Under the pieces are notes generated by a model, which worked only from the letters and a program-made list of their open reading frames with translations, searched no databases and was not told where the DNA came from. This document shows, piece by piece, positions 6,847 to 13,852 of a stretch of 15,390 nucleotides of DNA. Each line of letters begins with the position of its first letter. The first letter of the stretch is position 1. A program made the position numbers and the translations under genes. Location: positions 1-15,390 of the forward strand of contig DMCD01000128.1 in NCBI GenBank assembly GCA_003445895.1. Direction: 5' to 3'. Origin of the DNA: Lachnoclostridium sp. (GTDB lineage: Bacteria > Bacillota > Clostridia > Lachnospirales > Lachnospiraceae).

Positions 6847-7728
6847 GTGGCGTCGGTATTTTCAACAATCTATTCCTGGTTTGCCTTTGTGCCGAGAATG
6901 ACCTTCAAGAACGTCATTGAGATCGCGCTCATCGCGCTTCTGGTCTACGAGATGCTTCTCTGGATCAAGAATACCAGAGCATGGACGCTCCTTCGGGGAA
7001 TTCTCTTTATTCTGGCGTTTTTCCTGTTTGCGACCATCCTGCAGCTGGATACCATTCTGTGGCTTCTGGAGAAGTTCTCCTTCATCGCCGTGACGGCGCT
7101 GCTGATTATCTTCCAGCCGGAGCTCCGAAAGGCGCTGGAGCAGCTGGGAAGCCAGAACGTGTTCGGCAGGCTGTTTCAGACCGAGACGGAGCTTTCGAGA
7201 GAGGAATTTACCGCAAAGACCATCAGCGAGCTGGTCCGGGCCTGTTTTGAGATGAGCCGGGTGAAGACAGGAGCGCTTATCGTGATTGAGAAGGGTACGC
7301 CCCTCGGAGAGATCGAGCGCACCGGCATCGAGGTGGACGGCGTAGTCACCAGCCAGCTTTTGATCAATATTTTCGAACACAACACACCGCTCCACGACGG
7401 TGCGGTTCTTGTCCGTGGCAACCGGGTGGCGGCGGCCACCTGCTATCTGCCGCTTTCCGAGAACATGGACATCAGCAAGGAGCTGGGAACAAGACACCGG
7501 GCTGCGGTGGGCGTCAGTGAGACCACGGACAGCATCACCCTGGTGGTGTCGGAGGAGACGGGCAATGTCTCCGTCGCCCAGAACGGGCGCCTCAGAAAGG
7601 TGTCCGACCCGGATATGCTGACAACCCTGCTGAAGCAGGAGATGGTGAAGGAAGAGGAGAGTAGTTCCGCACGGTTCGGAATGATCTGGAAGAAGAGGAA
7701 GAGAGATGAAGGAGAAGCTGCTGAATAA
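6847..7728 (+). CDS. cdaA: Diadenylate cyclase CdaA (c-di-AMP synthase)
   Basis: A 293-residue membrane-bound diadenylate cyclase that joins two ATP molecules into cyclic di-AMP, the signal controlling potassium and osmolyte balance and cell-wall homeostasis in Firmicutes. Three N-terminal membrane segments (about 22-40, 46-66 and 70-90) precede the DisA_N/DAC domain. Its catalytic signatures are intact: HDGAVLVRGNRVAAA with DGA at 184-186, and TRHRAAVGVSE with RHR at 216-218. Length and layout match CdaA/YbbP and not DisA or CdaS. The start is GTG at 6847, with AAGGAGGT 6 nt upstream. The charged C-terminal tail (about 268-293) overlaps the cdaR start by 23 nt. Confidence 0.96.
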   Translation: MASVFSTIYSWFAFVPRMTFKNVIEIALIALLVYEMLLWIKNTRAWTLLRGILFILAFFLFATILQLDTILWLLEKFSFIAVTALLIIFQPELRKALEQLGSQNVFGRLFQTETELSREEFTAKTISELVRACFEMSRVKTGALIVIEKGTPLGEIERTGIEVDGVVTSQLLINIFEHNTPLHDGAVLVRGNRVAAATCYLPLSENMDISKELGTRHRAAVGVSETTDSITLVVSEETGNVSVAQNGRLRKVSDPDMLTTLLKQEMVKEEESSSARFGMIWKKRKRDEGEAAE

Positions 7729-9055
7729 TCTGAGCCTGAAGCTGGCGGCGATTGTATGCGCTTTTCTGGTCTGGCTCGGCGTGGTCAATGTGGCCAATCC
7801 CAGCAAGACCATCACGCGGGAAATTCCGGTCACCATCGTGAATGCGGAGGTGCTCGAGCAGGCCAACATGACCTACGAGGTAATCGGCAAGAGTACGGCG
7901 ACCATCAGCTTCAAGGCCAAGACAAAGGATGAATACAAGATAAAGTCGGAGGATTTCTACGCATCGGCCGACATCGCCGAGATGTATGACGTGACCGGCG
8001 CCATTCCCATTACCGTCCGGGTGGTGAGTCATGAGGATCTCATCGAGAGCGGTCCCACGGTCCGTTCTCCCGAGGTAATCCGGATTCAGACGGAACCGCT
8101 GCAGACGAAGGAATTTGCCCTGAAGGCCTATCCCCAGGGGACGGTGGAAGGCGGCTACCAGGCCGGCGGCGTCACGATGCGGCCGGATACGGTGACGGTG
8201 AAGGGACCCCAGTCCCTGATCGGCCAGATCAGCTCCGTGGGAATCGAGTTTGATGTGGACGGCGCCGACGCCGACGTGAGCGGCCAGGCGACGCCGGGAT
8301 TCTATGATGCCAACGGCAACGCTCTGGAGATGGATGAGTCCGTTAAGCTCCTGAGCGGCGACGTGGCGTATACCATGCGGGTGCTTCAGCTGAAGGAGAT
8401 TCCGCTGAACTTCATCGTCGCAGGCAATGTGGCGGAAGGCTTCCGGTTTGTGGGCGCGGAGACCACGGTGCCGGCCATCACGGTGGCGGGAACCAACGCG
8501 GCCGTTACGGCCCTCTCCGAGATCCGGATTCAGAATCCGGCCCTGAATGTGGAGGGCGCCCGGTCGGATGTGACGACAGAGGTGGACATCAGCTCCTATC
8601 TGCCGGCGGGACTGACGGTTACGGGACTGGACAATACCGTGATCCCCGTGACGCTTAAGGTGGAGCCGCTGGAAGAGAAGAGCTTTACGGTGCGGACCAG
8701 TGACATTTCCCTCATCGGGGAAAGCAGCGTCTACAGCTACGGCGTTGAAGCCGGCAATGTGGAGGTGACGGTCCGCGGCCTGGCGGAGGATGTGGAAGGA
8801 CTGACGGTGAGCAGCATGCGTCCCACGGCGGACGTGGGAGGAATTGCCTCCGGAACCCACCAGATCAAGGTGGTTCTGACACTGCCGGAAAACTGCGTCC
8901 AGACAGGCAATACCGATGTGACGGTGCATATCCGGGAGCGGAATGCGCAGACAGAGGGCGAGACAGCTGCCTCCGAGTCTGCGGAAGAGTCCGTGCCGGA
9001 AGAAAGCAGTACAGAAGCACCGTCAGAAGCAGAGACTGCAGAGGGGCAGACATGA
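7706..9055 (+). CDS. cdaR: CdaR/YbbR-domain protein, partner and regulator of CdaA
   Basis: A 449-residue protein with one N-terminal membrane anchor (about 10-29) and an extracytoplasmic region of about four YbbR repeats (about 32-108, 118-225, 226-316 and 317-406). Typical strand patterns are REIPVTIVN, KEIPLNFIVAG and EKSFTVRTSD. It ends in a Ser/Glu/Ala-rich acidic tail (about 410-449). CdaR binds CdaA and modulates c-di-AMP synthesis in Bacillus, Listeria and relatives. The gene overlaps cdaA by 23 nt, with GAAGAGGAAG before the ATG, and its stop overlaps the HPr-like start (ATGA). The low-complexity tail is probably an extracellular linker. Confidence 0.92.
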   Translation: MKEKLLNNLSLKLAAIVCAFLVWLGVVNVANPSKTITREIPVTIVNAEVLEQANMTYEVIGKSTATISFKAKTKDEYKIKSEDFYASADIAEMYDVTGAIPITVRVVSHEDLIESGPTVRSPEVIRIQTEPLQTKEFALKAYPQGTVEGGYQAGGVTMRPDTVTVKGPQSLIGQISSVGIEFDVDGADADVSGQATPGFYDANGNALEMDESVKLLSGDVAYTMRVLQLKEIPLNFIVAGNVAEGFRFVGAETTVPAITVAGTNAAVTALSEIRIQNPALNVEGARSDVTTEVDISSYLPAGLTVTGLDNTVIPVTLKVEPLEEKSFTVRTSDISLIGESSVYSYGVEAGNVEVTVRGLAEDVEGLTVSSMRPTADVGGIASGTHQIKVVLTLPENCVQTGNTDVTVHIRERNAQTEGETAASESAEESVPEESSTEAPSEAETAEGQT

Positions 9056-9309
9056 TTAAGACAACCGTAACCCTGAACATCCCCGGAGGCCTGCATCTGA
9101 GACCCGCGGAACAGCTCTGCGGCAGGGCAATGCATTACCGGTCGGATGTGGAACTGGCCCTTCGGGACGGGCGCTACAACGCCAAGAGCGTGCTGAGCGT
9201 CCTGGGTGCCTGCATCCGCTGCGGGGATTCCTTTGAGATCATCTGCACCGGCAGCGACGAGGTGGATGCGCTGAAGGACCTGGCAGCATTTGTGGAAAAT
9301 GAATTATGA
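9052..9309 (+). CDS. HPr-family phosphocarrier protein
   Basis: An 85-residue protein of standard HPr length. GGLHLRPAEQ places the phosphoryl-accepting histidine at His15, as in canonical HPr, with Arg17 and Pro18 kept; the usual Ala after His15 is Leu. NAKSVLSVLG places a serine at position 46, the site used by HPr kinase in Firmicutes. It could therefore take phosphate both from enzyme I at His15 and from HPrK at Ser46. It is translationally coupled on both sides (4-nt overlaps) to cdaR and to a polymerase-like membrane gene and has no PTS neighbours. It is more likely a regulatory paralogue than the main PtsH, but the sequence alone does not settle this. Confidence 0.88.
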   Translation: MIKTTVTLNIPGGLHLRPAEQLCGRAMHYRSDVELALRDGRYNAKSVLSVLGACIRCGDSFEIICTGSDEVDALKDLAAFVENEL

Positions 9310-10658
9310 CAGTTTATCTGATTTGTTATGCGGCCTGCTGGCTGCTCTCGGTGAGCGGACATCACCTGCTGGCCGGCGCAGGGCTTATGGCTGCCGCCGG
9401 ATGGCTTTATGTCAGAGACTGGAAAAACAGCGGTACGCCTCTGCATCTGCGGGGGCTTTTCGCTTTTAGTTTTGTGGGCGGAGAGGGACTGGCCCTTCTG
9501 AAGCTCAGCCGTATCTGCGGCACCTGGACCACCCAGACCTGGCTCAGCTTTCTTCTGACCTACGTGGTGTTTCATCTGGTCTACGGGGCAGTTTCCGGCC
9601 ATGCCGGGAAAGATGGAGCAGGCGAAAAGGCCCCGGAGATGATTCCGGCAGAGGAGAAGGCACAGGAGAGCAGATGGCATAACTTCGGCATCTTCCTGTC
9701 GATTGCAGGGCTCTCTGTTGTGGTGCTTCTGGCCTTTGTCTTTGAAGTGATTACCCTCGGGTATATCCCCTTCTTTGTGCGGGGCGTGCCCCACGCCTAC
9801 GCCTCCTTCCATGTGAAGGGCGTCCACTACTTTACGGTCAGCGCCGTGCTGCTGCCTTCCATGGCTCTTATCTGGTTTTTTACCGAAAAGAGAAGAAACC
9901 CCCACAGGGATATTCCGGTGGCGTGTGCGGCCGTTCTGGGCTTTCTGGTGCCGGTGCTGTGCGCCTCCCGGTCGCAGATGATGTTTTCCATCCTGCTGAC
10001 GGTTCTGGTCTATGTGCGCATGGCGGGAAAGCAGGTGAGCCGGGTGCGCATCGGGGCGGCCCTTCTGATCTGCGGCCTGCTCTTTCTGGTGCTTACCATT
10101 GTGCGGGGACATGACGCAGCGTATCTGAATGCGGTGTTTGAGATGAAGAACGCGCATATGCCGGTATTTTTTTCTCAGCCGTATATGTATATAATTAATA
10201 ACTATGAGAATTTTAATTTCCTGACGCAGCATCTGCAGCATCACACCATGGGGGCCAAGGGGCTGTTCCCCCTCTGGACCTTCACGGGGCTGAAGAATCA
10301 CTACTGGTTCCTGACCTGCTGGGGGAACCTTTACGTGAAGGCGGAGCTGACCACCACCACCATCATCTACGACGCCTGGTACGACTTCGGCCTGCCGGGG
10401 GTCATGGCCTTTTCCGCGGCCCTGGCGGCGGCATCGGCCCGGGTGGAGAGGGCGGTTGGTGTCAGCAGAAATCCCTTTGTATTTCTGCTGTACGGCCAGC
10501 TTGCGCTGTATCTGCTTCTGTCCTTCTTTACGGCCTGGTTTTCCCTTCCCATAACCTGGTTCTATTTCGGGGTTACGGGAATCGCGATGGCCATGGCGGC
10601 GGCTGACAGAGAGGGCGTCACGTTATTACGGAAAAGATTCAGGAGGAAAAAGAATTGA
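9306..10658 (+). CDS. O-antigen/oligosaccharide repeat-unit polymerase-like membrane protein (Wzy-type)
   Basis: A 450-residue integral membrane protein with about 11-12 predicted membrane segments and a larger polar loop between about residues 250 and 345. The segment FEVITLGYIPFFVRGVPHAY, the SRSQMMFSIL stretch after a membrane helix and the late YDFGLPGVMAFS motif resemble the oligosaccharide repeat-unit polymerase family. Members join lipid-linked glycan repeats on the outer membrane face. Sequence support is general, because this family is poorly conserved, and an O-antigen ligase or another polytopic envelope protein is possible. No glycosyltransferase, flippase or chain-length gene is nearby. 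Its start overlaps the HPr-like stop by 4 nt, and the aminotransferase start overlaps its stop. Confidence 0.68.
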   Translation: MTVYLICYAACWLLSVSGHHLLAGAGLMAAAGWLYVRDWKNSGTPLHLRGLFAFSFVGGEGLALLKLSRICGTWTTQTWLSFLLTYVVFHLVYGAVSGHAGKDGAGEKAPEMIPAEEKAQESRWHNFGIFLSIAGLSVVVLLAFVFEVITLGYIPFFVRGVPHAYASFHVKGVHYFTVSAVLLPSMALIWFFTEKRRNPHRDIPVACAAVLGFLVPVLCASRSQMMFSILLTVLVYVRMAGKQVSRVRIGAALLICGLLFLVLTIVRGHDAAYLNAVFEMKNAHMPVFFSQPYMYIINNYENFNFLTQHLQHHTMGAKGLFPLWTFTGLKNHYWFLTCWGNLYVKAELTTTTIIYDAWYDFGLPGVMAFSAALAAASARVERAVGVSRNPFVFLLYGQLALYLLLSFFTAWFSLPITWFYFGVTGIAMAMAAADREGVTLLRKRFRRKKN

Positions 10659-11851
10659 TGATCTCAGAGAAAATGATCCCGCTGGTCCACAACAATTCCG
10701 CCATTCGGATGATGTTTGAGGAAGGCAACCGTCTGGCACGGGAATACGGCCGGGAAAATGTCTACGACTTCAGCCTGGGCAACCCCAGCGTGCCTGCACC
10801 GGAAGAGGTAAATCAGGCCATCCGTGCGGTTCTGGACGAGGAAGATTCCCTCTTTGTCCACGGCTATATGGCAAATGCCGGCTATGAGGACGTGAGAGGA
10901 ACCATTGCAGACTCCATCAACCGCCGTTTCGGAACATCCTTTGCAGCCAGAAACATCATTATGACCGTCGGTGCGGCCAGCGCCCTCAACATCGTGCTGA
11001 AGACCGTGCTGAATCCGGGCGATGAGGTTCTGACCTTTGCTCCCTATTTTGTGGAGTACGGCAACTATGTCCGCAACTATGACGGAAACCTGGTCATCGT
11101 TTCCCCGAATCTTCCCACCTTCCAGCCGAATCTCAAGGAGATGGAAGAGAAGATTACGCCGAAGACCAAGGCAGTCATCATCAATACCCCGAACAACCCC
11201 ACCGGCGTCATCTATTCCGATGAGACCCTTGCGGGCATGGCGGAGATTCTCCGGAAGAAGCAGAAGGAGTACGGCACCGAGATTCTTCTCATCTCCGATG
11301 AGCCCTACCGGGAGCTGGCCTATGACGGCGCAGAGGTTCCCTATGTGACAAAGTACTATGAGAACGCCGTGGTCTGCTATTCCTTCAGCAAGTCCCTGTC
11401 CCTGCCCGGCGAGCGTATCGGCTATGTGGCAATTCCGGACGAGGTGACCGACAGTGCGGACGTTATCCAGGCGGCTACCATCGCCAACCGGGTGCTGGGC
11501 TCCGTCAATGCGCCGTCCCTCATTCAGCGCGCCATCATCCGCTGCCTGGACGCCAAGGTCAACGTGGAGGCCTATGACAAGAACAGAAACGCCCTCTACA
11601 ACGGTCTGACCGACCTGGGCTTTGAGTGCGTCTATCCCCAGGGCGCCTTCTATATGTGGGTGAAGTCTCCGGTGGAAAATGAAAAAGAATTCTGCGATGA
11701 GTGCAAGAAGTACAACCTGCTGGTGGTTCCGGGCTCTTCCTTTGCAGGCCCCGGATATGTGCGCATCGCCTACTGCGTATCCTACGATATGATCATGCGG
11801 TCCATGCAGGCCTTCGCCAAAGTGGCAGAGCACTATGGACTGAAGAAGTAA
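10658..11851 (+). CDS. Pyridoxal-phosphate-dependent aminotransferase, class I/II
   Basis: A 397-residue fold-type I aminotransferase of the aspartate-aminotransferase superfamily. Numbered from the ATG, the features are DFSLGNPSVPAP near the N-terminus, the NNPTGV loop (about 179-184), SDEPYREL with the PLP-pyridine Asp (about 214), and YSFSKSLSLPGERIGY with the Schiff-base Lys245. A C-terminal GYVRIAYCVS carries the substrate-carboxylate Arg. Amino donor and acceptor cannot be read from sequence. AGGAGG (10641-10646) lies 11 nt before the ATG at 10658; an in-frame TTG at 10655 (8-nt spacing) is an alternative start. It is the last gene of the cdaA operon, overlapping the previous stop, and is followed by a highly structured non-coding region. 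Confidence 0.9.
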   Translation: MISEKMIPLVHNNSAIRMMFEEGNRLAREYGRENVYDFSLGNPSVPAPEEVNQAIRAVLDEEDSLFVHGYMANAGYEDVRGTIADSINRRFGTSFAARNIIMTVGAASALNIVLKTVLNPGDEVLTFAPYFVEYGNYVRNYDGNLVIVSPNLPTFQPNLKEMEEKITPKTKAVIINTPNNPTGVIYSDETLAGMAEILRKKQKEYGTEILLISDEPYRELAYDGAEVPYVTKYYENAVVCYSFSKSLSLPGERIGYVAIPDEVTDSADVIQAATIANRVLGSVNAPSLIQRAIIRCLDAKVNVEAYDKNRNALYNGLTDLGFECVYPQGAFYMWVKSPVENEKEFCDECKKYNLLVVPGSSFAGPGYVRIAYCVSYDMIMRSMQAFAKVAEHYGLKK

Positions 11852-11869
11852 ATTGAATCAGATTCTTTT

Positions 11870-12007
11870 AATGAGCCATGATGACAGTGCGTGCCCGCAG
11901 GGCACGCACTGTCACGGCATTCGCCGTATGTTTCCTGCCGGAAGAACTTCCTGCCTGGAGCAAGCTGCCGGCAGAAAGCTTTTCCGCCAGGAAACGCATG
12001 GCTCATT
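11870..12007. other. Structured intergenic element: four-way junction of nested inverted repeats
   Basis: An 11-bp perfect closing stem (11870-11880 with 11997-12007) encloses three hairpins with almost no unpaired bases between them. The first is a perfect 15-bp hairpin (11882-11896 with 11900-11914, loop GCA). The second is a 4-bp hairpin (11915-11918 with 11923-11926, loop ATTC). The third is a 26-position hairpin (11930-11955 with 11970-11995, three mismatches and one G-U, loop 14 nt). It begins 19 nt after the aminotransferase stop. It could be a structured 3' untranslated region, a small RNA, or a palindromic mobile or repeat element acting as DNA. I do not recognise it as a named RNA family. 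Short open frames on both strands here are by-products of the repeats. Confidence 0.7.
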
Positions 12008-12020
12008 GCTTCGCGCATAT

Positions 12021-12056
12021 AACAAGAGGACACCCCTTGCGGGGTGTCCTCTTGTT
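12021..12056. terminator. Perfect 16-bp hairpin, probable operon terminator or repeat element
   Basis: Arms 12021-12036 and 12041-12056 pair without mismatch around the loop TTGC. The stem ends in CTTGTT and is followed by CGGCTTTCGG, so there is no canonical T tract on either strand. It lies 13 nt after the four-way-junction element and could close a transcript that includes it. Confidence 0.5.
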
Positions 12057-12333
12057 CGGCTTTCGGGCACTGGTTGTTTACCCTGGCCGAGAGATTCTGA
12101 CCAGTTCTGCCGGGAACGGAAGTAACGGAGTAATACTCGGGAATTTTCGATTTGTTTTTTGTTACCATTACCGGCTTCCTGGCAGAGATGTTTCTGATCC
12201 GTTCAATAGGTTAATGCGCATTCCGCGCATTTTATTGCATTCTCACCAAATAATTCAGAGAATTATCTGATGATTAATACCATTCTAGTATGAAACGGCC
12301 GTTTCGTCAAGGTTTCCGGGATGTCTCGGAGAA
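12057..12333. other. Gene-free convergent spacer with small palindromes
   Basis: No coding region is supported here. It holds a T-rich run (about 12149-12164), a palindrome GAGTA-A-TACTC (12128-12138) and a 7-bp AT-rich inverted repeat (12250-12256 with 12260-12266). It also holds a perfect 14-bp palindrome centred on GGCC (12292-12305). It separates the rightward aminotransferase transcript from the leftward kinase-like transcript. Confidence 0.6.
12213..12237 (+). terminator. Possible intrinsic terminator in the convergent spacer
   Basis: The 7-bp stem AATGCGC/GCGCATT (12213-12219 with 12225-12231) has loop ATTCC and is followed by TTTATTG on the plus strand. It is a modest terminator candidate that could stop read-through from the cdaA operon. 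Confidence 0.4.
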
Positions 12334-12963
12334 TCATACCTCATATCCCAGGGACCGGAGGTACGCCAGAATGATGGATACGGTGCCGCTGATACCGGGT
12401 TTTGTCGTGTTGATCACCAGATCATAATTCTCCGCATTCGCCCAGTCCCGGCCGGTGTAGTAGCGGTAGTAGTCATTGCGCTCCCGGTCCACTTTACGGA
12501 TTGCGCGCAGCACATCCGTCTCTTCGGGATTCCGCTCCTTAATCCGCTCTTTCCGGGATTCCAGGTCCGCGTTCAGGTGAATCCGCACCAGGTCATCGGT
12601 GCCTTCCAGAATATAATCCGCACAGCGCCCGATGATGACGCAGGATTCCGCCTCCGCCAGCTTCTTTATAACTTCGGACTGGAAGCGGAAGAGGTTGTCT
12701 GCGGACGTCAGGTCGGACCCGAAGGAAGGAGAAGCCTTTTCCGGGCGAAGGCCCTGCACAATGCGGTAGAGGAGACGGGAGCCGGCTTTTTCGTCGGCCA
12801 GGTGGAAATAGCTTTCCTTGATCCCGCTCTCGTCGGCGTTGATGCGGAGGATGTTCTTGTCATAAAAGCTGATGCCCAGTTTCTCTGCCAGCTGTTTTCC
12901 GATTTCTGCACCGCCGCTGCCGTACTGCCGGCCGATGGTGATGACAACATGCTTTCCTGCCAT
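12334..12963 (-). CDS. Cytidylate-kinase-like P-loop protein
   Basis: A 209-residue protein of the cytidylate-kinase-like family (PF13189 type). The N-terminal ITIGRQYGSGGAEIGKQLAE holds a P-loop-type nucleotide-binding site (GRQYGSGG). YDKNIL follows at about 34-39, then CVIIGRCADYIL (about 108-119), RIHLNADLESRKERI and the lid-like DYYRYYTGRDW. Members resemble CMP kinase, but their substrates are generally not established; the main Cmk is usually encoded elsewhere. AAAGGAGG lies 6 nt before the ATG. It is the last gene of a leftward operon, 49 nt after dapF. The link to diaminopimelate genes is positional only. Confidence 0.88.
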   Translation of the reverse strand: MAGKHVVITIGRQYGSGGAEIGKQLAEKLGISFYDKNILRINADESGIKESYFHLADEKAGSRLLYRIVQGLRPEKASPSFGSDLTSADNLFRFQSEVIKKLAEAESCVIIGRCADYILEGTDDLVRIHLNADLESRKERIKERNPEETDVLRAIRKVDRERNDYYRYYTGRDWANAENYDLVINTTKPGISGTVSIILAYLRSLGYEV

Positions 12964-13012
12964 GGGTGGCCTCCTTTCTGAACGCCGCGCCGTTCCCGGA
13001 TGGGTTCTGCGG

Positions 13013-13813
13013 TTACAGTTCGATCTCTCCCTGAAAAACTTCGGTGGCCGGTCCGGTCATATAGACCAGGTTATTATCCCGATCCCAGCGGATAACCAGG
13101 TCTCCGCCGAGAAGATGTACAGTGACGGTATCCTCGGTATATCCGTGGAGAATGCAGGCGACCGCTGCGGCGCAGGCACCGGTGCCGCAGGCCAGCGTCT
13201 CGCCGGAACCCCGCTCCCAGACCCGCATTCTGACGTGGGTGCGGTCAAGGACCTTCACAAACTCGGTGTTGGTGCGGTCCGGAAACCGGGGATGATTCTC
13301 AAAGGATGGCCCGATGAGGGGCAGGTCCAGCGCTGCCGGGTCCTCCACAAAGATGACGGCGTGGGGATTGCCCATGGAAATGCCGGTGAAGGTGACGTCC
13401 ATGCCGCCGGCGGACAGGGGCTCATCCAGTTCCGAGGTCTGCACCGGGGCGCCCATGTTGACGGTGGCCGAGGTGACGCGGCCTTCCGAAACCTCCATAT
13501 GGAGCTGCTTGATTCCGGCTAGCGTCTCGATGGAGATGTCGGGCCGGTCCACAATGCCGTGGTCGTAGGCGTACTTTCCGACGCAGCGGATGCCGTTGCC
13601 GCACATCTCGCCGCGGGAGCCGTCGGCGTTGTACATGGCCATCTCGCAGTCTGCCTTATCGGACGGATTGATCATGATGAGACCGTCACCGCCGATGCCG
13701 AAGTGACGGTCGGCCACGCGGATGGCGGCGGCGGAGGGATCCGCAACCGTCTCCTCAAAGCCGTTGACATAGACATAGTCGTTGCCGCAGCCATGCATTT
13801 TTGTGAATTTCAA
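13013..13813 (-). CDS. dapF: Diaminopimelate epimerase
   Basis: A 266-residue DapF that interconverts LL- and meso-diaminopimelate for lysine and peptidoglycan synthesis. The N-terminal FTKMHGCGNDYV is standard. The two catalytic thiols are present: Cys71 in MCGNGIRCVGKYA and Cys209 in GETLACGTGACAAA. MGNPHAVIFV and ERGSGET are further family motifs. The start is TTG at 13813: AGGAGGT lies 7 nt upstream, and the residues from this codon match the conserved DapF N-terminus, whereas the first ATG would remove it. It lies between a cysteine-less DapF paralogue (39-nt gap) and a kinase-like gene. Confidence 0.96.
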   Translation of the reverse strand: MKFTKMHGCGNDYVYVNGFEETVADPSAAAIRVADRHFGIGGDGLIMINPSDKADCEMAMYNADGSRGEMCGNGIRCVGKYAYDHGIVDRPDISIETLAGIKQLHMEVSEGRVTSATVNMGAPVQTSELDEPLSAGGMDVTFTGISMGNPHAVIFVEDPAALDLPLIGPSFENHPRFPDRTNTEFVKVLDRTHVRMRVWERGSGETLACGTGACAAAVACILHGYTEDTVTVHLLGGDLVIRWDRDNNLVYMTGPATEVFQGEIEL

Positions 13814-13852
13814 GGGAAGGACCTCCTTTCAGGCCGGAGAGCAGCCCTGCGG

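Noticed and set aside
7592-8929. 445-codon minus-strand open frame opposite cdaR
   Set aside because: The His/Arg-rich translation has no recognisable domain and lies antisense to cdaR. The same applies to long antisense frames opposite cdaA (6862-7869), the polymerase (9174-10301), the aminotransferase (10664-11833), the Tim44-like gene (3396-4352) and DUF3810 (4448-5362).
11870-12007. Insertion sequence or MITE with clear ends
   Set aside because: The closing inverted repeat is suggestive, but I see no target-site duplication or transposase; this needs a copy-number search, so it is kept only as a finding.
11870-12056. CRISPR array or tRNA cluster as an explanation for the repeats
   Set aside because: The repeats are inverted, not direct with regular spacers, and no tRNA arm sequences such as a GTTCRANNC loop or CCA end are present.
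11833-12270. Short open frames on both strands in the spacer after the aminotransferase (for example 11853-12125, 11878-12270 and 11833-12168 minus)
   Set aside because: Their translations on opposite strands look alike (ACPxGTHCH and GRKxFRQET) only because the DNA is palindromic. They have no ribosome site and no domain.
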